Shown here: positions 14,542-23,283 of the stretch, in pieces
How the letters are laid out: each line of letters begins with the position of its first letter
How positions within the stretch are numbered: the first letter of the stretch is position 1
Source: JAICUY01 sp035708065
GTDB lineage: Bacteria; Chloroflexota; Limnocylindria; QHBO01
DNA: 33,473 nucleotides
Assembly: GCA_035708065.1 (NCBI GenBank)
Contig: DASSTC010000085.1
Span: 1 to 33,473, forward strand
Reading direction: 5' to 3'
The notes under the pieces: model-generated
What the model saw: the letters and a program-made list of their open reading frames with translations, nothing else
Database searches by the model: none
Told to the model about the DNA's origin: nothing
Position numbers and translations under genes: made by a program

Positions 14542-15720
14542 TTAGCCCTTGATCTCGGTCCAAGCCTTGATCCAGTCGTCGAAGCCGACACAGATGTCGC
14601 CGCGACCGTCCAGGCACTGCTTGGTCGGGGTGGTCCAGTAGTAGACGTCCTTCCAGAAGTCGGTCTCCTCCGCCTGGAAGGTCGTGCAGAAGTCCGCGCT
14701 GCTCGCCAGGGCACACGACTTGGAGTTGGCCGGCGCCTCGCCGAACCACTCCGCGACCTGGATGTTCACGTCCGGCGCGACGATGTGGTTGAGCCACTTG
14801 TACGCGCAGTTCGGATGCGTCGTCTTCGAGTTGATCATCCAGGTGTCGGACCAGCCGGTCGAGCCCTCCTTGGGCTTGATCGCCTTGACCGGCACCGGTT
14901 GCTCGGCACCCTCGAGCAGGTTGGTGATGATCTGCCAGGTCGTGCCGATCACCGAGTTGCCGTTGGTGAAGGCGTCGATCTCCTTGGTGTAGTCGCTCCA
15001 GTACTCCCCGATGAGCGTGCGCTGCGTCTTCAGCAGCTTGACGGCCGCATCGAACTGCGTCTGATCGAGCGCGTACGGGTTGGTGATCTTCAGGTCGGGC
15101 TGTGCCTTCATGAGGTAGACCGCCGCATCCGCGATGTAGATCGGCGCGTCATAGGCCGTGACCTTGCCCTTGTACGGCGAGTTGGCATCGAACACCGCGC
15201 CCCAGCTGTCCGGCTCGGCGCTGACGGTGTCGGTGCGCCACATCAGCAGGTTCGCGCCGCGACCGTGCGGGACGCCGTAGTGCACCTTGTTCACCGTGTT
15301 CCAGGGCCGGTCCTTGAGCGACGGGAAGATGTCGGCGTAGTTGCTCACCAGGTCGACGTTGATCGGCTGGACATAGCCGCCGGCCACCAGCCGCAGGCTG
15401 GCGTCGCCGGACGCCGAGATGACGTCGAAGTCGGCGCCCGAGCCCTTGGTGAAGAGCTGGTACGCCTCGTCCGAGGTACCGAACGTGGTGACGCTCACCT
15501 TGCAGCCGGTCTCCTTCTCGAACGGCGTGACCCAGTCGACCGTCGGATCGGTCGAACCGTTCTCGGCATAGCCGGGCCAGGCGAGCACGGTGAGCGCTCC
15601 CTCGCCGTTGCCGACCGAGGTCGGCAGGCTGACCGATGGCTGCGCCGGCCCACCGCCGCCGCATGCCGCCAGGACGAGGGAGAGGGTCGCGAGGAGTCCG
15701 AAGTGGCGGGATCTCGACAT
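14542..15720 (-). CDS. potD: Polyamine-type ABC transporter substrate-binding lipoprotein PotD
   Basis: The 392-aa product has a lipoprotein signal (basic SRSRH, hydrophobic core, lipobox LAAC at about residues 17-20). The mature fold is PotD-like: LTVLAWPGYAENG at the start, TTFGTSDEAYQLF, DFDVISASGD, and a C-terminal EWFGEAPANSKSCAL region. It would be tethered outside the membrane and deliver substrate to PotB-PotC. Cys residues near the end (SKSC, ADFC, KQC, DIC) may form disulfides. CGGAGGAACC precedes the ATG at 15720. It lies 11 nt after potA. Confidence 0.93.
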   Translation of the reverse strand: MSRSRHFGLLATLSLVLAACGGGGPAQPSVSLPTSVGNGEGALTVLAWPGYAENGSTDPTVDWVTPFEKETGCKVSVTTFGTSDEAYQLFTKGSGADFDVISASGDASLRLVAGGYVQPINVDLVSNYADIFPSLKDRPWNTVNKVHYGVPHGRGANLLMWRTDTVSAEPDSWGAVFDANSPYKGKVTAYDAPIYIADAAVYLMKAQPDLKITNPYALDQTQFDAAVKLLKTQRTLIGEYWSDYTKEIDAFTNGNSVIGTTWQIITNLLEGAEQPVPVKAIKPKEGSTGWSDTWMINSKTTHPNCAYKWLNHIVAPDVNIQVAEWFGEAPANSKSCALASSADFCTTFQAEETDFWKDVYYWTTPTKQCLDGRGDICVGFDDWIKAWTEIKG

Positions 15721-15731
15721 GGTTCCTCCGT

Positions 15732-16820
15732 TCAGCTGCCCGACAGGGACAGCACGTGACGCCGCTTCCAGACCAGCCGGACTGCCCGGCCGCGAGCGGC
15801 CAACGCCTCCATCGAGGAGGACTCCAGGTTCTGCTGGGTGACCAGCAGCTCGCCCCCCGCATCGAGTGACACCAGGTAGCGCGTGTCGGAGCCGAGGTAC
15901 ACGACGTCGCGGACGTGGCCGTCGGCCGCCTGCTCGTCGTCGCCGACCGGCGCAGAGCGGTCGGTCATGCGGATCTTCTCGGGACGAACGCTGAACCGGC
16001 CGGACCGACCGATCACCGCCTCGGCATCGGTCCCTTCGAGCAGGTTCGAGGTACCGACGAAGCCGGCCACGAACGCGGTGGCCGGATGCTCGTAGACCTG
16101 CGCCGGCGAGCCGATCTGCTCGATGCGGCCTCCGTTGAAGACGGCCAGCCGATCGCTCATGGTCAGCGCCTCGTCCTGGTCGTGGGTGACGTACACGAAC
16201 GTGATGCCGACCTGCTCCTGGATCCCCTTGAGCTCGATCTGCATCTCCTGGCGGAGCTTCAGGTCGAGCGCGCCGAGCGGCTCGTCGAGCAGCAGGACGC
16301 GCGGCCGGTTGACGAGCGCGCGGGCCAGCGCCACCCGCTGGCGCTGGCCACCCGACAGCTGCGCGGGCCGGCGACGCTCGTACCCGTCGAGCCGCATCAT
16401 GCGCAGCGCGTTGCCGATGCGCGTCGCACGCTCGGACCGCGGCACGCGGCGCACCATCAGCCCGTAGCCGACGTTCTCCTCGACGCTCATGTGCGGGAAG
16501 AGCGCGTAGTCCTGGAAGACGGTGTTGACGTCGCGATCGAACGGCGGGACGCCGGTCACGTCGCGTCCGGCGAGCACCACCCGACCGGAGGTCGGCTCCT
16601 CGAAGCCGGCGATCAGGCGCAGGGTCGTCGTCTTGCCGGAGCCCGAGGGTCCGAGCATGGAGAAGAACTCGCCGTCGGCGATCCGCAGGTCGATGCCGTC
16701 GACCGCCACGGTCTCGCCAAAGCGCTTGTGAAGCGACTCGAGGGCGACGGCGCCGGACCGGAGTGGGTCGTCGACGGTGCCCACGCCGGCGGCCGCGGCC
16801 GCGCCCGGGGAAGGGGTCAT
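15732..16820 (-). CDS. potA: Polyamine-type ABC transporter ATPase PotA
   Basis: The product has 362 aa from ATG 16820. Walker A is GPSGSGKTTT, the Q-loop is in VFQDYALFPHMSVEENVGYG, the signature is LSGGQRQRVALARAL, Walker B is RVLLLDEPLGALD, and the H-loop is VYVTHDQDEALTMSD. A C-terminal TOBE-type regulatory domain starts near SVRPEKIR. It drives import through PotBC. The true start is somewhat uncertain: TTG 16835, with GAGGAG close before it, is an alternative. It is the first gene of the operon and divergent from the E1 dehydrogenase gene (155 nt apart). Confidence 0.93.
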   Translation of the reverse strand: MTPSPGAAAAAGVGTVDDPLRSGAVALESLHKRFGETVAVDGIDLRIADGEFFSMLGPSGSGKTTTLRLIAGFEEPTSGRVVLAGRDVTGVPPFDRDVNTVFQDYALFPHMSVEENVGYGLMVRRVPRSERATRIGNALRMMRLDGYERRRPAQLSGGQRQRVALARALVNRPRVLLLDEPLGALDLKLRQEMQIELKGIQEQVGITFVYVTHDQDEALTMSDRLAVFNGGRIEQIGSPAQVYEHPATAFVAGFVGTSNLLEGTDAEAVIGRSGRFSVRPEKIRMTDRSAPVGDDEQAADGHVRDVVYLGSDTRYLVSLDAGGELLVTQQNLESSSMEALAARGRAVRLVWKRRHVLSLSGS

Positions 16821-16975
16821 CGGTTCGACGGCCAAGCGCTCCTCGGGGTACGTCGCTGACGAAACTGCGCGCACTCTGCGGTTTGCCCGGTGTGCTGTCA
16901 AGCGGCTGCCAGCGCGCCCGCGGGTATCATGATCGGCGCCCCCTCGGGCCACCGATCCTGCTGCACCACGAGCGA

Positions 16976-19225
16976 ATGACGTTCGACCGCGTTTCGGTCG
17001 TCGAGCACGGCCTCGACGACTATCTGGACCACGCTACGCCCGCCTCGTCGCGCCTCGCGCCGGACGAACCGCTACGCACCGGCACGACGCTGACGTCGCG
17101 TGCCGCCATGGCGATCTTCGAGGACCAGCTCGCCAGCCGACAGCTCGATGTCGCCGCGCGCGAGCTGAAGAAGACCGACCGCAGCTTCTACACCATCGGC
17201 TCGGCCGGGCACGAGCAGAACGCGGTGCTCGGCGCACAGCTGCGCCTGACCGATCCGGCCTTCCTGCACTACCGATCCGGCGGCTTCATGATGGCCCGCG
17301 CCCGCCAGCTGCCGGGCAGCACGCCGGTCTTCGACACGTTGCTGGGTGCCGTCGCATCGAGCGAGGATCCGATCGCCCAGGGGCGCCACAAGGTCTGGGG
17401 CAGCCGCGCGTTGTGGGTCCCACCCCAGACCAGCACGATCGCCAGCCACCTGCCCAAGGCGATGGGCCTCGCCTTCAGCCTGGCGCGCGCACGACGCCTG
17501 GGCGTGGACAACGACCTCCCCGCCGATGCCATCGTCATGTGCTCGTTCGGCGACGCCTCGGCGAACCATGCCACCGCGCTGTCGGCGATCAACACCGCGC
17601 GGTATGCCGCGCGCATCGGTCTGCCCATGCCGATCCTGTTCGTCTGTGAGGACAACGGCACCGGCATCAGCGTCGACACGCCGCCCGGCTGGATCGCCGA
17701 GACATTCGGCAACCAGGCGCACCTTGGCTACGCCTGCGCCGACGGTGAGCTGGACGAGGTCTGGAACGTCGTCGAGCGGGCCATCGCGATCGTGCGCCAC
17801 CAGCGCATCCCCCTGTTCCTGCAGCTCAAGGCCGTGCGGCTGTGGGGCCATGCCGGCAGTGACGCCGAGCAGACGTACCGCACGTTGCGCGAGATCGCGC
17901 GGACCGAGGCTGCGGATCCGCTCCTGCGCAACGCCCGAACGCTCATCGAGCGCGGCGCGACGACGCCTGCTGCACTGCGCGCCTTGGTGGCCGACACCCG
18001 TCAGCGGGTGATGGCGGCCGCCGAGGAGGCAACCCGCCGGCCGCGGCTGACGACGACCGCCGAGGTCGTCGCGCCGATGGCGCCCGACCACCCCGTGGAG
18101 CAGGCGGCACGCGCCGCCAGGCCGGTACTCGACGAGGAGGCCCGCCGCGAGCTGCTCGGTGGGACGCTTCCCGAGGAGAGCATGCTGCCGACCGTCCGCA
18201 CGCTGGCCGGCTGCATCAACGCCGCGCTGGCCGACGAGTTCGCGCGGCGCCCGGAGCTCGTCCTGTTCGGCGAGGACGTCGGTCGCAAGGGCGGCGTCTA
18301 CAACGTCACCCACGGGCTGCAGCAGCGCTTCGGCAACGGTCGCGTCTTCGACACGCTGCTCGACGAGACCTCCATCCTGGGGATCGCCCAGGGCGCTGCG
18401 GCCACCGGACTGCTGCCGATCCCCGAGATCCAGTACCTCGCCTACCTGCACAACGCACTGGACCAGCTGCGCGGCGAGGCGGCATCGCTGCAGTTCTTCA
18501 GCAGCGACCAGTTCCGCAACCCGATGGTCGTGCGCGTGGCCGGGCTCGCGTATCAGAAGGGCTTCGGCGGGCACTTCCACAACGACAACAGCGTCGGGGC
18601 GCTGCGGGACATTCCAGGGCTGGTGCTGGCGGTGCCCTCCCGCGGCGACGATGCCGCGCGCATGCTGCGCGGCGCGATCGCCATGGCCGAGGAGGACGGC
18701 AGGATCGTGGTCTTCCTGGAGCCGATCGCGCTCTACCACGAGAAGGATCTGCACGCCGATGGCGACGGCGGCTGGCTGTCCGACTATCCCCCACCGCCTT
18801 CGGTCCTTCTTCCCGGCGAGGTGGGCGTCCACGGGCCCGATGCCTCCGACCTGCTGATCGTCAGCTACGCCAACGGCCTGCGCCTGTCGCTGCAGGCGGC
18901 GCGGCTGCTGCGCGAGAAGCACGGAGTGCGCGCCCGGGTCGTTGACCTGCGCTGGCTGAACCCACTCCCGTTGGAGGCGGTACGGCTGCACGCGGCGGCG
19001 TGCGGGCGGGTGCTCGTCGTCGACGAGTGCCGGCGGACGGGTGGCGGCGTCGCCGACGCGCTGATCGCCGACCTGGCGGAGCATGCCTTCGACGGCGATC
19101 TCCGCAGTGTCCGCGCGGTCGACTCGTTCGTGCCGCTCGGTCCGGCGACCGCGGCGGTGCTCGTCGGGGTCGACCACATCCTGGCGGAGGCGCTGAGCCT
19201 CGCGACGGTGGCATCGGCCAGGTGA
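16976..19225 (+). CDS. 2-oxoacid dehydrogenase E1 with fused alpha and beta subunits
   Basis: The 749-aa product joins two normally separate chains. Residues about 40-390 are E1 alpha: GSAGHEQNAVLGAQLRLTD, FLHYRSGGFM, and the thiamine-diphosphate/Mg motif FGDASANH (192-198) with EDNGTGIS. Residues about 403-749 are E1 beta: VLFGEDVGRKGGVYNVT, ETSILGIAQGAAATG, QFFSSDQFRNPMVVR and, at the end, RVLVVDECRRTGGGVADAL. Together these decarboxylate a 2-oxoacid and pass the acyl group to a lipoyl protein. Branched-chain oxoacid dehydrogenase is the closest type, but the substrate is not proven. No E2, E3 or lipoyl gene is nearby. TATCAT at 16925 may be a -10. The stop overlaps the next start (GTGA). 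Confidence 0.9.
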   Translation: MTFDRVSVVEHGLDDYLDHATPASSRLAPDEPLRTGTTLTSRAAMAIFEDQLASRQLDVAARELKKTDRSFYTIGSAGHEQNAVLGAQLRLTDPAFLHYRSGGFMMARARQLPGSTPVFDTLLGAVASSEDPIAQGRHKVWGSRALWVPPQTSTIASHLPKAMGLAFSLARARRLGVDNDLPADAIVMCSFGDASANHATALSAINTARYAARIGLPMPILFVCEDNGTGISVDTPPGWIAETFGNQAHLGYACADGELDEVWNVVERAIAIVRHQRIPLFLQLKAVRLWGHAGSDAEQTYRTLREIARTEAADPLLRNARTLIERGATTPAALRALVADTRQRVMAAAEEATRRPRLTTTAEVVAPMAPDHPVEQAARAARPVLDEEARRELLGGTLPEESMLPTVRTLAGCINAALADEFARRPELVLFGEDVGRKGGVYNVTHGLQQRFGNGRVFDTLLDETSILGIAQGAAATGLLPIPEIQYLAYLHNALDQLRGEAASLQFFSSDQFRNPMVVRVAGLAYQKGFGGHFHNDNSVGALRDIPGLVLAVPSRGDDAARMLRGAIAMAEEDGRIVVFLEPIALYHEKDLHADGDGGWLSDYPPPPSVLLPGEVGVHGPDASDLLIVSYANGLRLSLQAARLLREKHGVRARVVDLRWLNPLPLEAVRLHAAACGRVLVVDECRRTGGGVADALIADLAEHAFDGDLRSVRAVDSFVPLGPATAAVLVGVDHILAEALSLATVASAR

Positions 19226-20049
19226 GCGAGCGTCGACGAGCGGTCCTCGTCCTGCCGGATGCCCCGCTGGATCCGACCCTCGCGGATGCGCGGGCGGCGC
19301 GCGAGGACCACGAGATCGTCGCTGTTCTGGCCGGCGACGGCGGCTGGTATGCCGCCCTGGCGGTCGCCGGCGCGTTGTCGACCGAGGATGCCGGGACACT
19401 GCTCGACGCGGTCCGCGTGGCGGCGGCGTCCGCGCCGGCGGCCGAGCAGGTCGTCTTCCCTCAGACCGATGCGGCCTGGCGCCGGGATGCGCGTCTCGTG
19501 TCTGCCCTCGACGGAGCACTGGCGCTCGGTGACGGCCAGATCCACCGCAGCCTGGACCTCGGCGCCTACGCGGTGATGACCGGCACGCCGGCCGGCGTCG
19601 AGCTTCTCACCTCGGCGCTGCCGGCGATCTCGGTCGGCGAGCAGCGCTATCCGCTGCTCCTGCCCGCACGGCCGTCGCTGCATACGCCGATGGCCCTGGA
19701 CGTCGCCCCCCAGATGCGTGCCATCGCCGAGCGCCTCGACTGGCGCATGCCGGACGTGACGATCATCGACGGGCGGGGCGTCCGCCACACGCCGTGGTCG
19801 ACCAGCCCGAGCGCGCTTCGCGACGCGACGGAGGCGCAGCTGGTCCAGACCGTGCGCTTCGCGGCGGCGCTCCACGTGGCGCTGCGCGAGTACGCTCCGG
19901 ACGTGATCGTCATCGCCGGCGGCAGTGGCATTTTGGCGACCGTGTGCGCGCAGCTCGTCGTCGGCGAGGGCTACCACGGCATCCGCTCGCGCCGGGCCTT
20001 CGCCGAGGCGCAGCGGCGTCGCCCGCTCGTCCTGTCGATGCGCCACTGA
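19222..20049 (+). CDS. FabD-like acyltransferase homologue lacking the catalytic serine
   Basis: The product has 275 aa; GTG 19222 overlaps the upstream stop. The sequence follows malonyl-CoA:ACP transacylase, but damaged at key points. The elbow normally written GHSLGEYAAL reads AGDGGWYAAL (37-46), so the nucleophile Ser is Asp39. AGALSTEDAGTLL follows as in FabD. The C-terminal part keeps the histidine region RPSLHTPMAL (His154) and ends with VIVIAGGSGILATVCAQL, the counterpart of the usual GPG turn. The N-terminal GQGSQ segment is missing. It is probably a pseudoenzyme or has a changed activity. Coupling to the E1 fusion suggests that they act together (inference). Family assignment by eye is moderately secure. 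Confidence 0.65.
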   Translation: MSERRRAVLVLPDAPLDPTLADARAAREDHEIVAVLAGDGGWYAALAVAGALSTEDAGTLLDAVRVAAASAPAAEQVVFPQTDAAWRRDARLVSALDGALALGDGQIHRSLDLGAYAVMTGTPAGVELLTSALPAISVGEQRYPLLLPARPSLHTPMALDVAPQMRAIAERLDWRMPDVTIIDGRGVRHTPWSTSPSALRDATEAQLVQTVRFAAALHVALREYAPDVIVIAGGSGILATVCAQLVVGEGYHGIRSRRAFAEAQRRRPLVLSMRH

Positions 20050-20056
20050 CGACGTC

Positions 20057-20971
20057 GTGTTCCTTTCGCCGACCGCACCCGAGCTGCGGGCGACCTTCGC
20101 GACCGATGCCGCGCTCGACCTGCAGCTGACCTTGGCCCCGCTGTGGCGCGGCAGCGGCGATCCGACCATGCGCTTCGAGCCGTCCGGAGCCGCGTGGCGG
20201 TCCCTGCACACGCCATCCGGTCCCGCGACGTTGCGGCTGGCGCGGCGCAACGGTGCGGTGGTCGCCGACGCCTGGGGCGCCGGAGCGGCCGATGCACTGG
20301 CGCAGGTCCCGGACCTCGTCGGTCTGACCGACCAGCCGGAGCGCCTGCGACCGCGTGACCCGATCGTGGCCGGTCTCGTCCGTCGCTTCCCCGGCCTGCG
20401 CCTGACGCGCACCAACCGCCTCTTCGACGCGCTGGTGCCGGCCATCCTCGAGCAGAAGGTCACCAGTACGCAGGCGTGGCGCGGCTACCGCGGCCTGGTC
20501 CGTGCCGTCTCACAGCCCGCCCCCGGACCGATGCGCCTGTGGCTGCCGCCGCTGCCCGCCGACGTCGCGGCGCTGCCCTACTTCGCCCTTCACCGCTTCG
20601 GCGTCGAGCGCCGGCGTGCCGAGCTCCTGCGCCACGTGGCCGGGATGGCGGAGCGCCTGGAGGCGGCCACGCCGGCCGAGGCGGCGGCGCGGTTGCTGGC
20701 CGTGCCCGGCATCGGCCCGTGGACCGTCGCCGAGGTCACGCGGCTGGCCCACGCGGACCCGGATGCGGTGAGTGTCGGCGACTACCACCTGCCCAGCCTC
20801 GTCGCGTGGATCTTCACCGGGGAGCGGCGCGGCGACGACGCACGGATGCTCGAGCTGCTGGAGCCGTACCGCGGGCAGCGCGGCCGCGTCGTTCGACTGC
20901 TGGAGGTGTCCGGTCAGCATCCGCCACGCCACGGCCCGCGCCTCGCTCCCCGACGCTTCGAGGCAATGTAG
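20057..20971 (+). CDS. AlkA-like HhH-GPD DNA-3-methyladenine glycosylase
   Basis: The product has 304 aa from GTG 20057, 7 nt after the preceding stop. The helix-hairpin-helix is LLAVPGIGPWTVAEV, and the catalytic aspartate is in VSVGDYHLPS (Asp242), the AlkA arrangement without the bifunctional Lys. LVPAILEQKVTSTQAWRGYR is the conserved first-helix block of the family. It would excise alkylated bases to start base excision repair. An internal methionine-less N-terminal domain (about 1-110) is AlkA-like in length. The C-terminal PPRHGPRLAPRRFE is basic. Confidence 0.87.
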   Translation: MFLSPTAPELRATFATDAALDLQLTLAPLWRGSGDPTMRFEPSGAAWRSLHTPSGPATLRLARRNGAVVADAWGAGAADALAQVPDLVGLTDQPERLRPRDPIVAGLVRRFPGLRLTRTNRLFDALVPAILEQKVTSTQAWRGYRGLVRAVSQPAPGPMRLWLPPLPADVAALPYFALHRFGVERRRAELLRHVAGMAERLEAATPAEAAARLLAVPGIGPWTVAEVTRLAHADPDAVSVGDYHLPSLVAWIFTGERRGDDARMLELLEPYRGQRGRVVRLLEVSGQHPPRHGPRLAPRRFEAM

Positions 20972-20975
20972 ACCG

Positions 20976-22184
20976 ATGCGGATTGCCCTCGCCACGGTCG
21001 GCACCACCGGCGACGTGCGGCCTTTCGCGGCACTGGCGGCGGCCCTTGCGGCGCGCGGTCACGACCTCACGGCCATCTCCTGGGAGCTCCACGCTCCGGC
21101 GTTCGCGGAGACCGGCGCCCGCTTCGAGGCGGCCGGCCCGTCAACAACCGCGCCGGACATCGCAGCCACAGCCGCACGCGCCGCCGCCGAGAAGCGCCCC
21201 ACGGCCCAGGTCGCCGTGCTGCGTGACTTTCACCTGCGCGATGCGGTGGAGCATGAGCGGCGGCTTCGCGAGCTGCTCGCCGGCCACGACCTGGCCGTGA
21301 TTCACGGCATCCATTCCCTGGCGCAGGCTGCCGCCGACGACGCCGGCATCCGCTGGGCGACCGCCGTCTTCGACCCGGTCCTGCTGCCGACGCGCACCGC
21401 CCCACCGGCCGGCATGCCGAACCTCGGCCCCCTGAATCCGCTCGCCTGGGGGCTGCTGGATCGCATGCTGCGGCCGCTCGACGCGCCGCTGCACGCGGCG
21501 CTGGCCGCCGCCGGCTCCCCGAGCCGGCCGTCGCTGTTCCGCGGCCGCTCCCCGAGGTTGCACCTCGTCGCGTGCTCACCGTCGATCGTGGCGGTTCCGT
21601 CGGACCTGCCGGCGACGACCCACATCAGCGGGTACTGGCCCCCGCCCGCCGGCGCACCGCTCGACGGCGAGCTCGTCGCCTTCCTGGATGCCGGGGAGCC
21701 ACCGGTCGTGGTCAGCTTCGGGTCGATGGCGGGCACCGCCACCGCGCCGCTGCTCACCGCCGTGACTGTCGCGGCGCGCGCGCTCGGCCGTCGCGTCGTC
21801 GTCCAGGACGGAGCAGCATCGCGACCGCGCGCGGACGGGGACGTGATCAGCATCGGCGAAGCCGACCACCGGCTGCTCCTGCCGCGCGCCGCCGCGGTCG
21901 TCCATCACGGGGGCGCCGGGACGGCGCACGCGGTCGCGGCCGCGGGGGTGCCCTCGGTCGTCGTGCCGCACGTCGGCGACCAGCGGTACTGGGCGCAGCG
22001 CCTGCGGCAGCTCGGTGTTGCGGCCAAGCCGATCCCGCTCGCCAACGCCACGCCGGAGCTCGTCCAGTCGCGGCTCGCGGCCGCGCTGTCCGCACCCACC
22101 CGGGCCGCAGCCCGCGCGCTCGGGGAACGGGTGCGCGTCGAGGACGGCATCGGTACCGCGGTCAGGCTCATCGAGCAGATGTAG
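20976..22184 (+). CDS. UGT/family-1-type glycosyltransferase
   Basis: The product has 402 aa from ATG 20976, 4 nt after the glycosylase stop. The N-terminus MRIALATVGTTGDVRPF is the acceptor-domain signature of GT1 and GT28-related enzymes (GTxGDV). The C-terminal nucleotide-sugar domain shows VVVSFGSMAG and VVHHGGAGTAHAVAAAGVPS, then VPHVGDQRYWAQRL. Such enzymes glycosylate lipids, sterols or secondary metabolites; the acceptor is unknown. No biosynthetic cluster surrounds it. Confidence 0.9.
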   Translation: MRIALATVGTTGDVRPFAALAAALAARGHDLTAISWELHAPAFAETGARFEAAGPSTTAPDIAATAARAAAEKRPTAQVAVLRDFHLRDAVEHERRLRELLAGHDLAVIHGIHSLAQAAADDAGIRWATAVFDPVLLPTRTAPPAGMPNLGPLNPLAWGLLDRMLRPLDAPLHAALAAAGSPSRPSLFRGRSPRLHLVACSPSIVAVPSDLPATTHISGYWPPPAGAPLDGELVAFLDAGEPPVVVSFGSMAGTATAPLLTAVTVAARALGRRVVVQDGAASRPRADGDVISIGEADHRLLLPRAAAVVHHGGAGTAHAVAAAGVPSVVVPHVGDQRYWAQRLRQLGVAAKPIPLANATPELVQSRLAAALSAPTRAAARALGERVRVEDGIGTAVRLIEQM

Positions 22185-22227
22185 CCAGGCAAGGGAGGGT
22201 CCGCGAGTTGCGCATCGGCGTCGCCGG

Positions 22228-23274
22228 ATGCTAGAAGGCCTGCCACTCGTCACGCTCGGCGCGATCTTCCTGGTCGCCGCCGGCGTCGTGTGGGCCGCTG
22301 GCACGAATCTGACCGATGCCACCGACGTGCTGTCGGCTCGACTGCACCTCGGCGAGGCACTCGGCGGCCTGATCCTGCTGGCGATCGCCACGAACCTTCC
22401 CGAGATCGCCATCGCGGTCGCCGCGGGATTCAGCGGCAACCTGGAGATCGTGACCGGCAACATCCTGGGTGGCATTGCCATCCAGACCCTCGTCCTCGTC
22501 CTGCTCGACTTCGTGGCGGGGCAGAAGTCGGGACGGCCGCTCACCAACCGAGCGGCATCCCTGGTCCTGGCCATCGAGGGGTTGCTGGTGCTGGCGCTCC
22601 TGTCGGCGGTCGTCATGGGCGCCCAGCTGCCCGGATCGGTCGAGCTCGCTCGCATCCGGCCGGCGCCGCTGGCCATCGTGCTCCTCTGGATCGCCGGCCT
22701 GTGGCTGGTGGACCACGCGCGCAACGGACTGCCGTGGGCCGATGACGAGCCGGACAAGCGCGACATCGACAGCGACGACGGTCAGCCGAAGGTCGAGATG
22801 GGCTTCGGCCGCGCGGCGACGGTGTTCGGCGTCGCGGCCGGCCTGACGCTGCTCGCCGGCGTCGCCCTCGAGCAGAGCAGCGAGGCGATCGCCGCTCAGC
22901 TCGGACTGTCGAACGTCGTGTTCGGCGCCACCGTCCTGGCCGCGGCGACGGCCCTGCCGGAGGTCTCGACCGGCATCAGCTCGGTGCGCCTCGGCGACTC
23001 GCAGCTGGCGGTCAGTGACATCCTCGGCGGCAATGCCTTCCTGCCGACGCTCTTCTTCGTCGCATCGGTCATTTCGGGTCAGGCCGTGCTCTCGAGCGCC
23101 AGGCCGGCCGACCTGTACCTCACCGGCCTGGCCGGGCTGCTCACCGTGGTGGTGGTCATCGGGCTCGTCTTCCGCCCGCGCACGCAGATCATGCGCATGG
23201 GGATCGACTCGCTCGCGATCCTGGTGCTGTACGTCGCCGGCATCGGCGGCCTGCTGCTGGTGGCCTCGCCCTGA
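22228..23274 (+). CDS. Sodium/calcium exchanger-family (CaCA) cation antiporter
   Basis: The 348-aa membrane protein has two inverted alpha repeats: LGGLILLAIATNLPEIAIAV with TGNILGG, and VVFGATVLAAATALPEVSTG with VSDILGGNAF. These carry the acidic and polar ion-binding residues of the family. A hydrophilic acidic loop (DDEPDKRDIDSDDGQ) separates the halves. Ca2+ or another cation would be exchanged for Na+ or H+. The ATG 22228 lies within a short upstream reading frame (22208-22234) that has its own good ribosome site. The gene converges on an EamA gene 9 nt away. Confidence 0.9.
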   Translation: MLEGLPLVTLGAIFLVAAGVVWAAGTNLTDATDVLSARLHLGEALGGLILLAIATNLPEIAIAVAAGFSGNLEIVTGNILGGIAIQTLVLVLLDFVAGQKSGRPLTNRAASLVLAIEGLLVLALLSAVVMGAQLPGSVELARIRPAPLAIVLLWIAGLWLVDHARNGLPWADDEPDKRDIDSDDGQPKVEMGFGRAATVFGVAAGLTLLAGVALEQSSEAIAAQLGLSNVVFGATVLAAATALPEVSTGISSVRLGDSQLAVSDILGGNAFLPTLFFVASVISGQAVLSSARPADLYLTGLAGLLTVVVVIGLVFRPRTQIMRMGIDSLAILVLYVAGIGGLLLVASP

Positions 23275-23283
23275 CGCAGCCGG

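Noticed and set aside
17072..19519. Minus-strand ORF of 815 codons opposite the E1 fusion
   Set aside because: Antisense to a gene with conserved thiamine-enzyme motifs; composition is shadow-like.
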